Shown here: positions 1 through 11,800 of the stretch, one piece after another
How positions within the stretch are numbered: the stretch's first letter is position 1
How the letters are laid out: the number at the start of each line of letters is the position of its first letter
NCBI RefSeq assembly: GCF_019649055.1
Contig: NW_026570271.1
Location: 558,001-622,000, forward strand
DNA: 64,000 bases
Source of the DNA: Paramacrobiotus metropolitanus
Lineage: Eukaryota; Tardigrada; Eutardigrada; Parachela; Macrobiotidae
Direction of reading: 5' to 3'
Notes under the pieces: model-generated
The model's input: the letters and a program-made list of their open reading frames with translations, nothing else
Told to the model about the DNA's origin: nothing
Databases searched by the model: none
Translations under genes and position numbers: made by a program

Positions 1-321
1 TTGTTTCAGAACGGTATAGATAATTTTTTTGTCCACCTGCGCTTTCTTCATTATGTCGCTTAGCGTGCAGTCCTGCTCGAACAAGTCGACAATCAGTTGC
101 CGCCGCTCGTCACGGGAACCGCTCGGTTTTTGATCGAGTTTCTGCTGGCCTGAATGGGAAGGGGCGGCTTTCAGAATTTTGTATACGGTATGACATCCTA
201 CATCGCACTTCTGCGCAATCTGCTTATTAGTGTACGTGGTTTGGCTCGACAAGGTGAGGATTTAATGTTTTTGCGCTGCAGTTGTACGTCGTCGCTGTTT
301 TTCCCTCTCCATCACTTCCAT
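1..321 (-). pseudogene. Transposase N-terminus fragment (double helix-turn-helix), runs off the left edge
   Basis: On the minus strand a frame opens with ATG at 319-321 and reads a basic start (MEREKQRRR). It meets a TAA at 262-264 and then continues in the same frame to the window edge. After the stop come two helix-turn-helix-like stretches, one around YTNKQIAQKCDVGCHTVYKI and one around RDERRQLIVDLFEQDCTLSD. Paired HTH domains at the N-terminus are typical of Tc1/mariner-type transposases. The catalytic domain would lie left of the window and cannot be judged. The in-frame stop suggests a dead copy. The family call rests on HTH resemblance only. Confidence 0.5.
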
Positions 322-339
322 GGCCTACGAAATTAGCAC

Positions 340-1393
340 CAATTAATATTAAATATTTTTATGAGACAGTTATAATAATTATGACGTTTTATGACAGCAA
401 CACCACCTATATACATGTAATATGAATTAAACACATACAAAATATTAAAATCTCTGGAGTTAACAATTACTGAATATTTACTGCGGATTGTCACTCACAA
501 TATTGATGCTGTATGGAAACTATTAAAGCCAAATCCAGAAAAATATTGTATGGTCAGTAACACGCTCCGGAAAAAAATCGAATTTGTAATACACGGTGCC
601 ACAAGGCTGCAACAGGATCTCCACAAGGAAACAAAAACAAAAAACTACTCGTATTAATCGTCGACATGCACCAGGACCCTTCTATCCGCACAAAACATTT
701 GCGTAATAAGTGATGTGAAGCAGCTAATAGTCATTCTTAAGCGACCAATAACATCATAATTCGGAATCGTTGAAGTAGCCTGTGTGGTAACAGAGAACTG
801 ACAGAAATAACGATGTTTTCTTCCCTCAGAAAGACAGCTGACAGACACGAACAATTTTATCCTGCAGTACCTGTCCATATGAGAGGCACACAAAGAAAAG
901 CATGTGTGCCTGTTTAGTCTTGATATCTGCCCTTTGACCAATGCAGGGTAGGGACCACCAAGACCAAGATCTTCTCTGCTCTTGTTCGGTTCCATCAAGA
1001 CCATGCGTGCTTCGCGCTGTGACAGACTGAAGTGAGACCACAGGCAGAAATCAGCGGGCCTTTATCAGATTACGTATATTAACAATTTTCAGAGTGCATT
1101 ATGTTATTTCCTGTACTATTGTAAATCGATCTTCTTGAGATTTGTGTTCTTATCAGTAGTTACATGGCACGAACTGTTGACCGATCATAACATTCTGATA
1201 CTGCTTGTTGCTGTACTACTAATAACGAAAACCAATAAACTGAATATTTGACTTTTCATTTAGGCTTCCTAGTAATAATTTCAGAGCGAACACCAAAAAT
1301 ACACGATTACTGCTGGCAATTAAAAACTTTCAATCCGGTTAACAAACAGAAACACGCAAAACACGTATAAAAAGTGACCTTTCAACGAAAACA
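340..1393. other. Intergenic, no supported gene
   Basis: AT-rich sequence. Minus-strand open frames at 654-1041 have no domain, signal peptide or splice support and I treat them as chance. Confidence 0.5.
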
Positions 1394-2275
1394 TCAGTTA
1401 TAAGCAACGTTAGGTACCCCAGCCGCATTAGCAAATGTCTGTGTGTTAGGAATATTCACAGTGTGAGCGTTAACATTGGGAACAGAAAGGTCAGGCGTGG
1501 TGTGCACCACCGGCACCGCGGCGTGCGGAACGGACAGGTCCGCCGTTTGGGCGGCGGTGTGGGCTACCGGCACGTGGATGGCGGCCTGCGTCTGGGTGAT
1601 GGGCGTCTGGCTACCGCCCCAGCCGCTGTACTGCGCCTGGTACGGGGTGTACATCTGGACGGGTTTGTAGCGGACGTTGTACTCCGGCTGGTACATGGTG
1701 ACGGGATGGAGGTTGTACTGGATCTTGGGAGTGTACAGCTGGACGGGTTGTAGCTGCACTTGCGGCTGGCTCCAACCGGAGTTCTGCTGGTAGCTGGTCA
1801 GCGGGGACGCGGCGCCCCAACCGGCACCGGTGTTACCGTAGCCGGTAGCGGTATTTCCGTAACCACCGAAGGCCAAACCGCTCAAGTCCGTCAGGGCGTA
1901 GGCGAGGGAGGCGGCCACAACAGAAAGGAGAAGTGTTCTCTGTCAAGACAAAATTAATAAATAAATGTGGATGCACGCGGCAGACCATTAATTCACTGGA
2001 TGCAAAAGGATTTCGTAACAGAAGACATAAAATTTGTCGGTTTTCATGCTAGTATTGCAGTATTGTAACGGCACTATAAGGTATAAACCATAGTTTCTTA
2101 TTTAATAATGGTGCGATCTATACCTGAAAGGTTATTCATTGTTACAGCATTATTTCATTCGTTGTTATATGTACCACGCAACAGGCTGTATTTTATCAAA
2201 GAAAATTAAACGCAATTTTTTTAATTTCACCGAAAGGTTATGAATTACTATTTCTCTTACCAGTATGCAGTGCAT
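1394..2275 (-). CDS. Secreted low-complexity protein rich in Pro, Val, Tyr and Gln (cuticle or matrix-like)
   Basis: Two exons. Exon 1 (2261-2275) encodes MHCIL and ends at a GTAAGA donor. Exon 2 (1394-1939) follows a TTGACAG acceptor in phase 0. The joined 186-residue product starts with a signal peptide (MHCILRTLLLSVVAASLAYA). Next come a Gly-rich stretch with two GYGNT units, then repeats of the type P-V-x-x-Y (LQPVQLYTP, LHPVTMYQP, YKPVQMYTP), and a Thr/Val/Ala-rich tail with two DLSVP units. It has no cysteine after the signal and no enzyme domain. This composition is common in extracellular matrix and cuticle proteins, so a structural role is inferred. The tiny signal-peptide exon mirrors the divergent neighbour at 3144. 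A TATA-like TATATAAAT lies upstream on the minus strand at 2431-2439. Confidence 0.75.
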
Positions 2276-2979
2276 GACGGAGAAAATGTTGACGTATTAA
2301 CCACTGTAAAATGTGTTATGCCAATCTAATACTAAATGGGACAACTAATCTACTCCGGCGACAAACAAAATCAACGTCGCTGCTGTTTTAAACTGACCGC
2401 TAATAAAACCAGTAATTTCCCAATCCATTGATTTATATAACAAAATGCGCTTCTCGATACGGCTGGATTAGACCAGACAATCAACAGAATCCACGACGAA
2501 CGAAGAAGCGAGCGCCAGCGGACCAGACAATACATTCCTACGGGATACTAACGCGATGTATTATAAAGCCCAAAACTCAATGATAATTCTGCAGTTTCTC
2601 CTTGGACCGGTCGTGGTCATCGTCGCCTCTGACTTTCACTTTCTCTCTAAAAGTTGCCTTTCATCAGACGACTGTTTCTAGGTCAGCTTATTACGCGAGC
2701 GCCATGCAGAAATAAAATATTTAATTAATTTCAGTCTAATGAGCATCATCGGCAGTGAGAAGCAGCGTCGCTTCTACACGGCGCAAAAGTGGCGGCGCCG
2801 GTATTCATCGGTCTGGACGCAGCGCAAGCACAGCCCTTGAGCTGTCGTCGACGCAGTCCAGACGCAATCGCGCTTGAGACCCGAATGGGGAGAATGGAAT
2901 GATGGAAATGCCCTATTTACCTAGTTCTGTGGCATTGTCGGGGTTTTGCACAACTTCTCCCTGGCGATCCATTGAAGCC
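2276..2979. other. Shared upstream region of two divergent secreted-protein genes
   Basis: Non-coding. It holds the minus-strand TATA-like site at 2431-2439, a possible minus-strand initiator TCAGT near 2392-2396 (about 45 bases downstream, further than usual), and an inverted repeat GTCTGGAC / GTCCAGAC near 2812-2865. Confidence 0.4.
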
Positions 2980-3016
2980 TATAAAAATCTCCGGACAGTG
3001 ACACACAACGATCAGT
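2980..3016 (+). promoter_or_regulatory. TATA box plus TCAGT initiator of the Gly/Met-rich gene
   Basis: TATAAAAA at 2980-2987 is followed by TCAGT at 3012-3016, with its A 34 bases from the first T of the TATA box. This is the usual spacing for a focused RNA polymerase II promoter. The predicted 5' UTR runs from about 3014 to the ATG at 3144. Confidence 0.65.
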
Positions 3017-3143
3017 CTTGCAACTTTCGCTTTCGACGTTGCATACAGCCCGTGCCAAATAGTTGTCGTTTTACCGCGTGATTTTGCATAGTTTTTGCTA
3101 AATTTTGTATTATAGTGTTTTAGTATTTTTGTCGTATTCCACA

Positions 3144-4132
3144 ATGCAGAAATCGGTAAGTTGCAATGTTTTTCTATATAATAATTATTATTAACCGGAT
3201 AATTTATTAATAATAATCGTCTTTCGCTTCGTAAACTTTATTCGACCATTAATATCCGAAACACGAATACATTCTTTCACAAATCCGAGCTACTCCACTC
3301 ATAAATTTTAAAATACTTCGGTATTATTTACGAGTGCTTACAATTTCCAGTGATAAATTTTTTTAAGAATGATATAAAAACGAATAATTAGAGTTAATTT
3401 TTTGTGACCTTTATTTAGCCAGCAGCGCTGTATGAATGCGTTGGCATTTGCTAATATCCTAGATTGACTCATATAATGGATTCAAAATCTATTCGTGCGA
3501 CATAAAGACATAATGGAAATGATGTATCGTGCATCACCTTCTGAATTTCTCATTTAATTTTTTAAACGGTCTTATGTCATATTTCCAGTGTTTTATCAAA
3601 GTATTTCGGTAGTAATGTGTTACCTGTATGAAGACAGCCGATTTGCTAGTCCACACTTCGAGGAAAATATTTTTAAATTTAGATATTAATCCTCCTCGTC
3701 GCGGTGACCTTTGTCAGCGTCGTCAACGCCCAGTTCGGTTTCGGTTTAGGCGGCATGGGCCTCGGCGGACTGGGAATGGGCGGACTGTGGGGCGGCCTGG
3801 GTGGATTCGGCGGCATGGGCTTGGGCGGTATGGGCCTCGGCGGTATGGGCTTCCCGTTTGGCGGTATGGGCATGGGCGGCCTGGGTTATGGCGGAATGGG
3901 TATGGGTGGACTGGGCGGTATGGGAATGGGCGGCATGGGAATGGGCGGCATGGGCTTCCCGTTCGGCGGCATGGGATACGGCGGTATGGGCGCGGGATTA
4001 GCCGGAGGAATGGGCGGTGGTTGGGGCGGCGCCGGCGGTTACTCCACTCCCATGATCCCCGTGGTGGCTGCACAGCCCACCGCGGCTATCGCTCCTATGG
4101 CTGCCACCGGATCAGGTTGGGGTAGGAAGTGA
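3144..4132 (+). CDS. Secreted Gly/Met-rich repeat protein
   Basis: Exon 1 (3144-3155) encodes MQKS and ends at GTAAG. Exon 2 (3683-4132) follows an AAATTTAG acceptor in phase 0, giving 153 residues. The first 20 residues form a clear signal peptide (MQKSILILLVAVTFVSVVNA), with cleavage before QFGFGL. The mature protein is almost entirely tandem GGMG, GMGLGG and GMGMGG units with spaced aromatic breaks (GFPFGG twice, GYGG). It ends in a short Ala/Pro/Thr tail and GSGWGRK. Gly-rich repeats of this kind occur in cuticle, silk and adhesive proteins. The regular methionine at about every third to sixth position is less common. No catalytic domain is present. It is divergent from the other matrix-like gene at 1394. 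Confidence 0.85.
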
Positions 4133-5308
4133 ACTTTTACCACGCCTTTTGTAATTTGAATGTTGCTAAATTGGCGAATTTTGTTGCTAACGACTGTTTA
4201 GTGTTTTGAATGTTGCGGAGTTGTGTGTTGGCTCAGTTTTGTTGCGAGTTTGTTGTCCTGTTGACGTTTGTTCCACTGACCAAAGAAAAAATAATGAAAT
4301 GTAAAATCCAAAATAGCGCTGTCGTTCAGTTCGTCAGTAGATACTGCAATAATTAAGCGATCATACTGCTCCATGCACTAAATATGCAGATATGCTGCGA
4401 ATATTTTCATACAGTATATGCACAGAGACAACAGAGTACGATATTAATTAAATTAACATGACAATCCCGGTAATGTTTTGAAAGTTATTGATTTATTTAT
4501 GAAAAACGTAGGCGAGATGCAACCTTTATTAATAACTGTTGCGCATTCATTGAACCCAGAACCTGCATCACACGAGTACCATGCAGAGTGTACAGAAAAC
4601 ATGTAACAGAGCACTACCCTGTAGACCACGGAGCTTTTTTTATTAATTAACGCACAATGCTGCCGTATCACAAAATAATGAACGCTCGTCGGTTTTGGCA
4701 CATGTTTGGTTTGGCTGAATTAATATCCTGTGCTTTGGTGTGATCAAAAGACTCTTGAAATCCAACATCCCATGTATTACTTTTTCTAATCCTGAGCGCT
4801 GTGATGCTGCCAGTTCTTGTCGACGTAATTCGGCTGGTTTATTGATTCGACATATGCAGACTGTAATAATATATTAATCGGCTTATTAATACTAGCAACC
4901 AGTGCCTTCTGCGCATCACGTTCCATGTGGCTTTCGCCTAAACATTAACGGTGTTTTAACCGTATGACGTGATGTAAATCAACCCTGAAATCAAGCCTGT
5001 AATCAAGTTATGACCGATTCATGCTAATAATCGTGAAACCACAATAAGGAGAGCCCATCCGCCGGCACCGGTTTCATTTAATTAGACGGAACAACGTCCC
5101 GGCAGGAGGGCAGCGTGCCATTCGGAACCAGCGCCATGATTATTAATTAAATAATAAATACCCCTCCTATACCGGCGAACTGGGCGGAAAGAATTTTCAA
5201 CAGCCGATGATTGTAATATCTTTATAAGAAAAATTAAGGCTGTAATCGCATCTTTTTAAAACAGTCAGGCAGTTACTTGCAAGATGTCAGTATCATACGC
5301 CAGAAAAA
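4133..5308. other. Intergenic, no supported gene
   Basis: 3' region of the Gly/Met-rich gene and upstream region of the GPCR gene. The minus-strand open frame at 4453-4701 has no recognisable features. A TCAGT at 5287-5291 just before the GPCR start could be an initiator; the nearest TATA-like sequence is weak (TTTTTAAAA near 5252). Confidence 0.4.
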
Positions 5309-6331
5309 ATGCTGAATAATTCCACTTTCCCTATCCACGTCAGCGCTGTCCCCTGGGGCGACAGCGATCTGTCCAAGATGATTTGGAACTGGTCGACCAT
5401 CGTCAAACTCTGCATCTTTATGCTTACCATTCTTCTCAACGGAATCGTACTTTTCGCCTACGTGGTCAACCGCGAACTGCGCACCCCGTTCACCGTCTAC
5501 GTGATGAACTTGTTGACCATCAACATCCTCTTCGCCGGCCTGGACATGCCCTTCGCCACCATTTTCACCGCCCTGCCCAGCTGGTTCCCCGGATGGCGGG
5601 TATGTGCGGTGTACCAGTACATGCTGTATCCGTTAGCGGCTTGTCAATTATGGTCGCAAACCTTAGTGACCATTAACCGCATCTGGGCGGCGTTCCACCC
5701 CTTCTCCTACCGTTCCGTCCACAGTTTCCGTATCGCTCTGACGACGTGCGCGACAGTGTGGCTGATTACCCATATAGTTGGTCTCCCGTATGTTGTTCTG
5801 GATGTCGTCTGGCATCGCACACCGGCGCCGTATCACTGCGCGCTGAACGAGGCCGCCCAGCCGGTGACCGCTCGGGCGTTCGAGCTGGTCATGATCGATT
5901 TAACCGTGGTGATCATTTGGGCAGCGTATCCGCTGCTGTTTTGGAAGCTGTGGCAGCGATTGCGGAAGAAAGCTAAGATCGCCATACCCAGTACGCGGAT
6001 GGTCAATGTCACCGTGCGGACGGACGGGAGTGACCCGAATAATTTTGGTGATGGCGTGTACGCGCAGCGCCGCATGAGTCGGCGGAAAGAGACATCCAAA
6101 TCCATCTCCATGTTGTCCATGTTGACCGTCAGTACGTCGGTGTGTTACACACCGTTTCATGCGTTTTTCTTTGCACTGGCATGGACAGCTATCCAGCCGT
6201 CGTTTCTATGGTTTAATGTGGCTTCCATGCTTTACATAATTCAGCCGCTGCTCGATCCGGTATTTTTCATCATTGGATTGGATAATTTGCGGGTTAGTCT
6301 GACCCAGATGTTTGTACGACGACGAAAGTGA
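5309..6331 (+). CDS. Class A (rhodopsin-like) G protein-coupled receptor, single exon
   Basis: A 340-residue uninterrupted frame with seven hydrophobic segments and no signal peptide. The N-terminus carries N-glycosylation sites (NNST, NWS). TM1 has an Asn (LLNG, 43-44). TM2 contains MNLLTINIL. Cys99 at the top of TM3 can pair with Cys177 in extracellular loop 2. The DRY motif is replaced by NRI (123-125), TM6 has CYTP (279-282) in place of CWxP, and TM7 has DPVFF (316-320) in place of NPxxY. The third intracellular loop is about 45 residues and basic, and the tail is very short (FVRRRK). The plasma-membrane receptor role is by family; ligand and G protein are not predictable. Loss of the Asp/Glu of DRY is known from lineage-specific orphan receptors. 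Intronless structure is common in expanded GPCR families. Confidence 0.88.
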   Translation: MLNNSTFPIHVSAVPWGDSDLSKMIWNWSTIVKLCIFMLTILLNGIVLFAYVVNRELRTPFTVYVMNLLTINILFAGLDMPFATIFTALPSWFPGWRVCAVYQYMLYPLAACQLWSQTLVTINRIWAAFHPFSYRSVHSFRIALTTCATVWLITHIVGLPYVVLDVVWHRTPAPYHCALNEAAQPVTARAFELVMIDLTVVIIWAAYPLLFWKLWQRLRKKAKIAIPSTRMVNVTVRTDGSDPNNFGDGVYAQRRMSRRKETSKSISMLSMLTVSTSVCYTPFHAFFFALAWTAIQPSFLWFNVASMLYIIQPLLDPVFFIIGLDNLRVSLTQMFVRRRK

Positions 6332-6792
6332 AAGAAACAATATTACTGGACGTATAGTGGATACTATACGTAATTCTATGGATACGGCTTCTGAACTCGA
6401 ATCTCTCATTCACCACGCTACGACGGAGAAATATATGATGGCCGGAAGATCACCAGTGCACCTAGGATTTACAGTCAACTAACTAATCAAGGATTCTTCG
6501 GGTTGAAAGCAGAATTTCTGAGACGAATAAATTGTCCCGTATCGGATGTTATGTCCTTGCGAAATTAATACGAGCGAGCGGCAGACTGAAGGCAGATGGC
6601 CCAGCTCTCCGTATAAGCTGCGCGCTCATGCAAATAGCTTAGTGAACAGTATACAGCTTAATCTAGCACTATCGGACAACATTATGTCCGCTTCATACTT
6701 TTTGCCGGCTCTCATTTGTGTTCTGTAACTTGTTGTTCTTCATCTGCATTGAACGGAGGTATGGCATGCGTTCCTGAGTGTTTCTTGTGTTA
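6332..6792. other. Intergenic, no supported gene
   Basis: 3' flank of the GPCR gene up to the terminal repeat of the adjacent mobile element. Nothing coding seen. Confidence 0.4.
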
Positions 6793-8375
6793 AGGCCGCC
6801 TCATAGTTCACCGAAAACGGCAGTTTCGACTAAAAGGTGTCCGAACTTCGAATAACTATGAGGACACCATTCCCCGACTCTCCGTCCCATTTTTACGGAT
6901 GACTATGAGGGAACATGATCGTGTTGAAACCGAGTCGTCGAAATTCGTGGTTTCGACGACTTCGGTGTAGGAGAGGATGGCTCCTCCCTAATACAGTCTC
7001 CGTTTTTTTTCGCCCAATCATACATACGTTTGCCCCAAGCGGCCACTGCCCACCTGGACGCCCAGATTATTAATACACTTATATCCTGTATTGTACCTAT
7101 ACATATGTACTAATTGTTACATGAATCCACATCTAACACAGGCCCTTTTTGTTAAACAGACATTTTAATTACTTAAATAGTTACATCTGTACGTACATTT
7201 TTCCATATCTGAAAGTTAGTACATATTATACATGTTTTCCATCTGTAAGCCGTTTGGAAAGTTTACATAAGTTTTACATCTGCTTATTAAATTGTAGCAA
7301 AATGCCTCGTAAAACATTAGCAGCATAAAAAAATTAATACCGAATAACTCGGAATTTAGAGCAGCTGTGTGAAGCATTGCAAGGCATTTGGAGATAACAG
7401 TAAATATAGAAAGCTACTAATGAGGTATTTTGTGTCAAAAAGTACCGTGACTGGGTAGATTGCCAAATTGAAAGTTTATGAAAATTTTAGTTTCTCAGAT
7501 TTGGCAAATTATGCAGTATAAAGTGCATAGTTACTTACTTGTTGAAATGTTGTTTGACCTATTGCAAAGCCTTTACTCACTCATCCTACTCGTAATCGAC
7601 ATGTACTGTAGTGTACAGTACTTATTACCAAACCATACTATAATACTCGGCTTTCCATAAGCCTAATGCCGGCTTGCCATAATGCAGCCTTCAACCGCCC
7701 TGGGCGGTGACTTCCAACCGTTGCAACGGGCGGTTGCCTACTTCCTGTCAAAATTTTTGTTTACTGGACCTTTAATAAGTATCACGTGAAAGTACGAACT
7801 AAGTACTAGAAAAGAGAAGTTTGATTAAGTATGCAAACGAGACAGCGGCAACTACTGCTCCTTAGGGGTGAACTGCCATTCACGCACCCCGATGTTAGGG
7901 GGCCAGTTGTCTGCCGTGAACATTTTTTCAGACTCACTGGCGTAAGAACCAACACGTGCGAACAAACTATTCTTACGACCCTTTTTAGCAGAATAAATTG
8001 AGACAAATCTGACAGAGATCCCGATGGATTCGATGGTTGCCTTCAAATCCCTACTGTAGTCGTCAGGGGTCTGGTGCTCAGTCTGCTCCAGCGGGGGGAT
8101 GCCGTGTAGACAGAAATCCTTTTTCTCTCTTTCCTTGTCGGTTTTAGAGACACGCTTAAGCTGTAGGGTCGACATGAAGAATAAGGTCGACCTGTCAAAA
8201 GAATATAGCCGAAGCACCGACAACTATGAGGAACACAACTTTCGGACACAACGACGGGACGGTAAGTCGGAGTGACCGTGTCGTGGGAAATCCGTGACCA
8301 CGGAAACTCCGTCAGTGCCGTCCCGTCGAGAAACTTTTTCTCCGTCTCAGAAAACGGTTGACTATGGGGCCGCCT
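6793..8375. mobile_element. Non-autonomous DNA transposon, PIF/Harbinger-like ends
   Basis: The left end begins AGGCCGCCTCATAGTTCACC. The right end, reverse-complemented, begins AGGCGGCCCCATAGTCAACC. They match at 17 of the first 21 positions. Both ends are flanked by TTA (6790-6792 and 8376-8378), a 3-base target duplication of the TWA type used by PIF/Harbinger elements. The motif ACTATGAGG from the terminal repeat recurs inside near 6854, 6902 and 8223, as subterminal repeats. No transposase is encoded, so it would depend on an enzyme supplied elsewhere. The interior is AT-rich and holds a LINE ORF1-like remnant on the minus strand. The call rests on the ends and the duplication alone. Confidence 0.55.
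7852..8223 (-). pseudogene. LINE ORF1-like remnant (jockey/CR1-type RNA-binding region)
   Basis: A 123-codon frame reads a basic region followed by FCLHGIPP, DDYSRDLKATIESIGI, VSIYSAKKGRK and SLFARVGSYASESEKMF, ending REWQFTPKEQ. This order (I-x-GIP, D-x-x-DL-x-x-I-x-x-IGI, a short basic strand, then a strand and helix, then an aspartate/lysine-rich end with TP-x-Q) is that of the RNA-binding region in ORF1 of many non-LTR retrotransposons. No reverse transcriptase follows. It sits inside the Harbinger-like element, so it was either captured or inserted. The family call is by pattern only. Confidence 0.4.
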
Positions 8376-8827
8376 TTAGCAGCGCTTCTGCTGCGTACGT
8401 GTATATTATTATACTGATCTAACGAAACAACACTTCTCAAAAGGTCCGCAAGGGCTTACACGGCATCATCGCAAAACATTCCACGACTGCCTAGATAAGT
8501 ACTAAAATTATTAGTAGAACTTCTGAGAATTTTTATTCGAAACATTTGTTTTATTTATTCACACACCAGAAGAGCTGGTAATGTATACTGCTGAAGGGTT
8601 TTATGGAAAATCGAGATGTGACTCTTACCAAAAACAATTTTAATGCAAAAATTCCAAAAGTGTTCGGTTCGCCAGACAACGAAAACAGTTTACCCGATCA
8701 CTGCCACAAGTTAATATGAATTAATAAAAGTGCACATCAGTTCTGAGATGGACCAAAGTATACTTTGTTGCAAAGTTCAATTGGCGCACCGTTTCGATAA
8801 TAGCACCGGAAGACGGCTTTATGTTCA
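8376..8827. other. 3' flank of the first guanylate cyclase gene
   Basis: Non-coding, AT-rich. Nothing supported between the mobile element and the stop codon of the cyclase gene. Confidence 0.4.
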
Positions 8828-11800
8828 TTATATTACGCTGTTGGGCCGTGGGACCGTATCCAACCAGTACGTGTTGATGGAGCCTTTGCCCTGAAAAACC
8901 GAAAAAAGAAATACCGCAAGCACAACAGAAGAAATGCCGGTGGCGTCAAATATCAAAGGCAGCTTTTACAGTACGGTACGTAGTTTGTTTGCGGAATGAT
9001 GCCGACTTTGCCGAGTAATCACTATACGTTGTCCTCGTAATAATAGCAATATTTGTAAGCATTAAAATAATTCAGATTCTTACTTTTACGCTTATTTCCC
9101 CACGACTGACAAATTTCAGCGCGGAATTCTGGACAGCCAAGCCGTACGTTGTCGGACTCAGATGGACCTTTCCAGCTATAAAAGTGGACGAGAAAGAACA
9201 TTTTCATCCTTCTTAAAACTGCATATCTACATCAAGCCTACTGTACCGCTTCCGGTTGATTCCATCCGACTGGCCGTGTTAACGGTGTCTCCAAACCTGG
9301 TAGAAGTACAAAATCGGAAAAATGGGAGTACGATTTATGGAAAATCCTTACTGCGCCGCTTACAGGCAATAGCGAGGAGACTTTGTTCCGATAACCCCGG
9401 CAACCACCGGACCTGGCAATTCCAAAAAAATGTAAGAAAACTGTAATTATTAGTTAATGCTTTTACTATAATGATCGTGTAGGGCTTCGCAGGCGTTAAA
9501 GTAAACCGAAGTAGCTGTCGGTTAAACTTCAGTTTTTGGCAAGAGGAGAGCACCTGAATTGATCCCGATCCGCGCAGTTAAAACAACATCATGAGCTGAC
9601 CGGAAAGTGAGCGGGACTGCCAGCAGCGCTGAACCCAGTCTGCAAAGCTCGACAGCGTGGTCTACGTTCGGCAAGGGTACACCACTGGAGATCTATATAA
9701 GGGAAATAAAACACCAACTGAAGAATTTTACAGTACGCCGAGAATATGGTTAAGAAGCAACATCGCACCATATAACAATCGCCAATCGTTTCCACTTTAT
9801 ATGCATTAAAATCGTGGACGATGCCGTCGAAATTTGAATGAGTGTCGTTCAGGATGCTGATCAACTCAATGGGAGTGCAACACCGTAGAAGGACGGCAAA
9901 AGCTGGAATATCGCTAAACAGAATGGAAACGCTGCTGAAGGACTCCGCGGTTATGGGTTCTTTATTTCGCAGACGCTGAATAATCGATCTGCAAAAATCC
10001 CGAATTTGTCTACAAGTTCATGGTACATTTTATACAAACGTAATACTTACCGTGGAAGTATCTCGGCAAGGAGCGAATCGGATTTGCGCATCTCGTCCAC
10101 CAAATCAGCTGTCTTGATCTTGACCTTTTCCTCCAGATCGTGCGCCTGTCGGTCCAGCTGCGATAGCATGTGTGCGACGACGTTTTTCGGCAATTTCGGC
10201 AGTTTCCGAAAGACTTGTAGGATATTATGGCATGTGGGACGCAACGAGGGATCGGTGGATAAGCAGCTTTCGATGATCGTATTCAGTTGAATTAAATTGT
10301 CCTTGGTTCTGGTATCTGCTGTGGCTAAACAAAATTAATAAATATTTATCGACATTTATGTGTTCGTAAATCTCGTATGATGCGACGACTGCGGAAAGTC
10401 GGACGCTACCTTGTGAAGTAATAACATCGCTGCATATTTTCCCAAACTGAAAAACATCATCGCTTCGAGATCCGCTTGTTGTTTTGGTATCACTCGACAA
10501 CAGATTAAAGAGTCGCTGATAACCAGCTTGGCCAACTTTTAGCGTAAAGCGACTGTTGATAAAACAGGCACGCATGGACAGATGGCCGTGATAATGGAGC
10601 GGCGACGTATGTATATAACAGATGCCCTACAAAGGTCAATGCATTGCAGTATTTATTATTTCATTTATTCATTATTTTGTTATCCTTTATATGGCGGAAA
10701 ATTTTAAGTTTTACGGACCTTTAAAAAATCGTACACAAATGATAGCCGGATGGACATATCATTCAAAATGTTCTTCTGCGTCATTATCTCCCATAAACTT
10801 CCTCGATATGAATATTCGCCCATTAGGTAATCCGGAATTCCGCTTGCATTCACAAGCGCTCCATAGAAAATACCGACGTTTTCATTGGTTAATCGGTGCA
10901 TCTATCAGCAGGATGATCAACTTAATAGCAGCTCACATTTACAAGTTCAACGTTCTGTTGTACTCGATTACAGAAATCTGCTGACTCAAAAATACAAACG
11001 CGAACTAACAATCAGCAGGTGACTGGTAAGTGAATTGTTCCGAAACCAGGTTTTCAGGGAGGTGTTGCTGGAAATACGGAGAAAATGAACAGGCTGGTGC
11101 TCCATCTGAAGACTATTATCGCTGTATGACACTATCTGCTTTCCGTCGAAGGATTCGTTTGTCGATTCGAACGTCAACAGAGACTCTTTCAGGAACATAT
11201 GCGATATAATTAGGCGGTTCGCTTTACGCCTGCAGCAGAGTTCCAGATTTAGTTTATTCGTCCACAGTTTATGATATATCAATAAAACAGTTCCTTGAAA
11301 AATGCGCAACATAAATTTCTGCAGAACGCCGGAATGGTTATTTTCATACTAATTAACTCGTCTACTAAATAGCACAATTCGGAACGGAAACACGTACCGA
11401 TACAGCCATCCTGCGAACAGTGATATTGCAATAATAATCAGCAGTGCTACGCCGGCAAATATTGGTCCCAAATTTACTGCAATATAGATATTTCAGAAAC
11501 GCTATAACCACGATGCGATATCAACATGCCCCAGTAATTTAAGCACTTGAATGATCCGGGCAGTGTTGACCGTCAAAGCCGCACACTGGATAGTTGGACG
11601 GAAACTGGGTTTGGTTGTGCCATGTCCAAAGGTCACGCTGGACAACGTCGATGGTTCGGTTTTCGGCATCAAACACCGCAGCCGTCTGCATGAAAGCCAG
11701 GAAGTTTTTCTGTTATATTATGCAAGCGTGAAGCGACGAATCAGTATGATATTCATTGTATGTATGTACATACCTCCATCTGCCCATTCGCTGTATTGAG

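Noticed and set aside
654-1041. Overlapping minus-strand open frames of 116 and 71 codons
   Set aside because: No motif, no splice pattern, no plausible protein composition.
3628-4125. Arg/Gly-rich plus-strand frame and Pro-rich minus-strand frames over the GGMG gene
   Set aside because: They are shadow frames of the GGC/ATG repeat. Only the frame joined to the MQKS exon gives a signal peptide.
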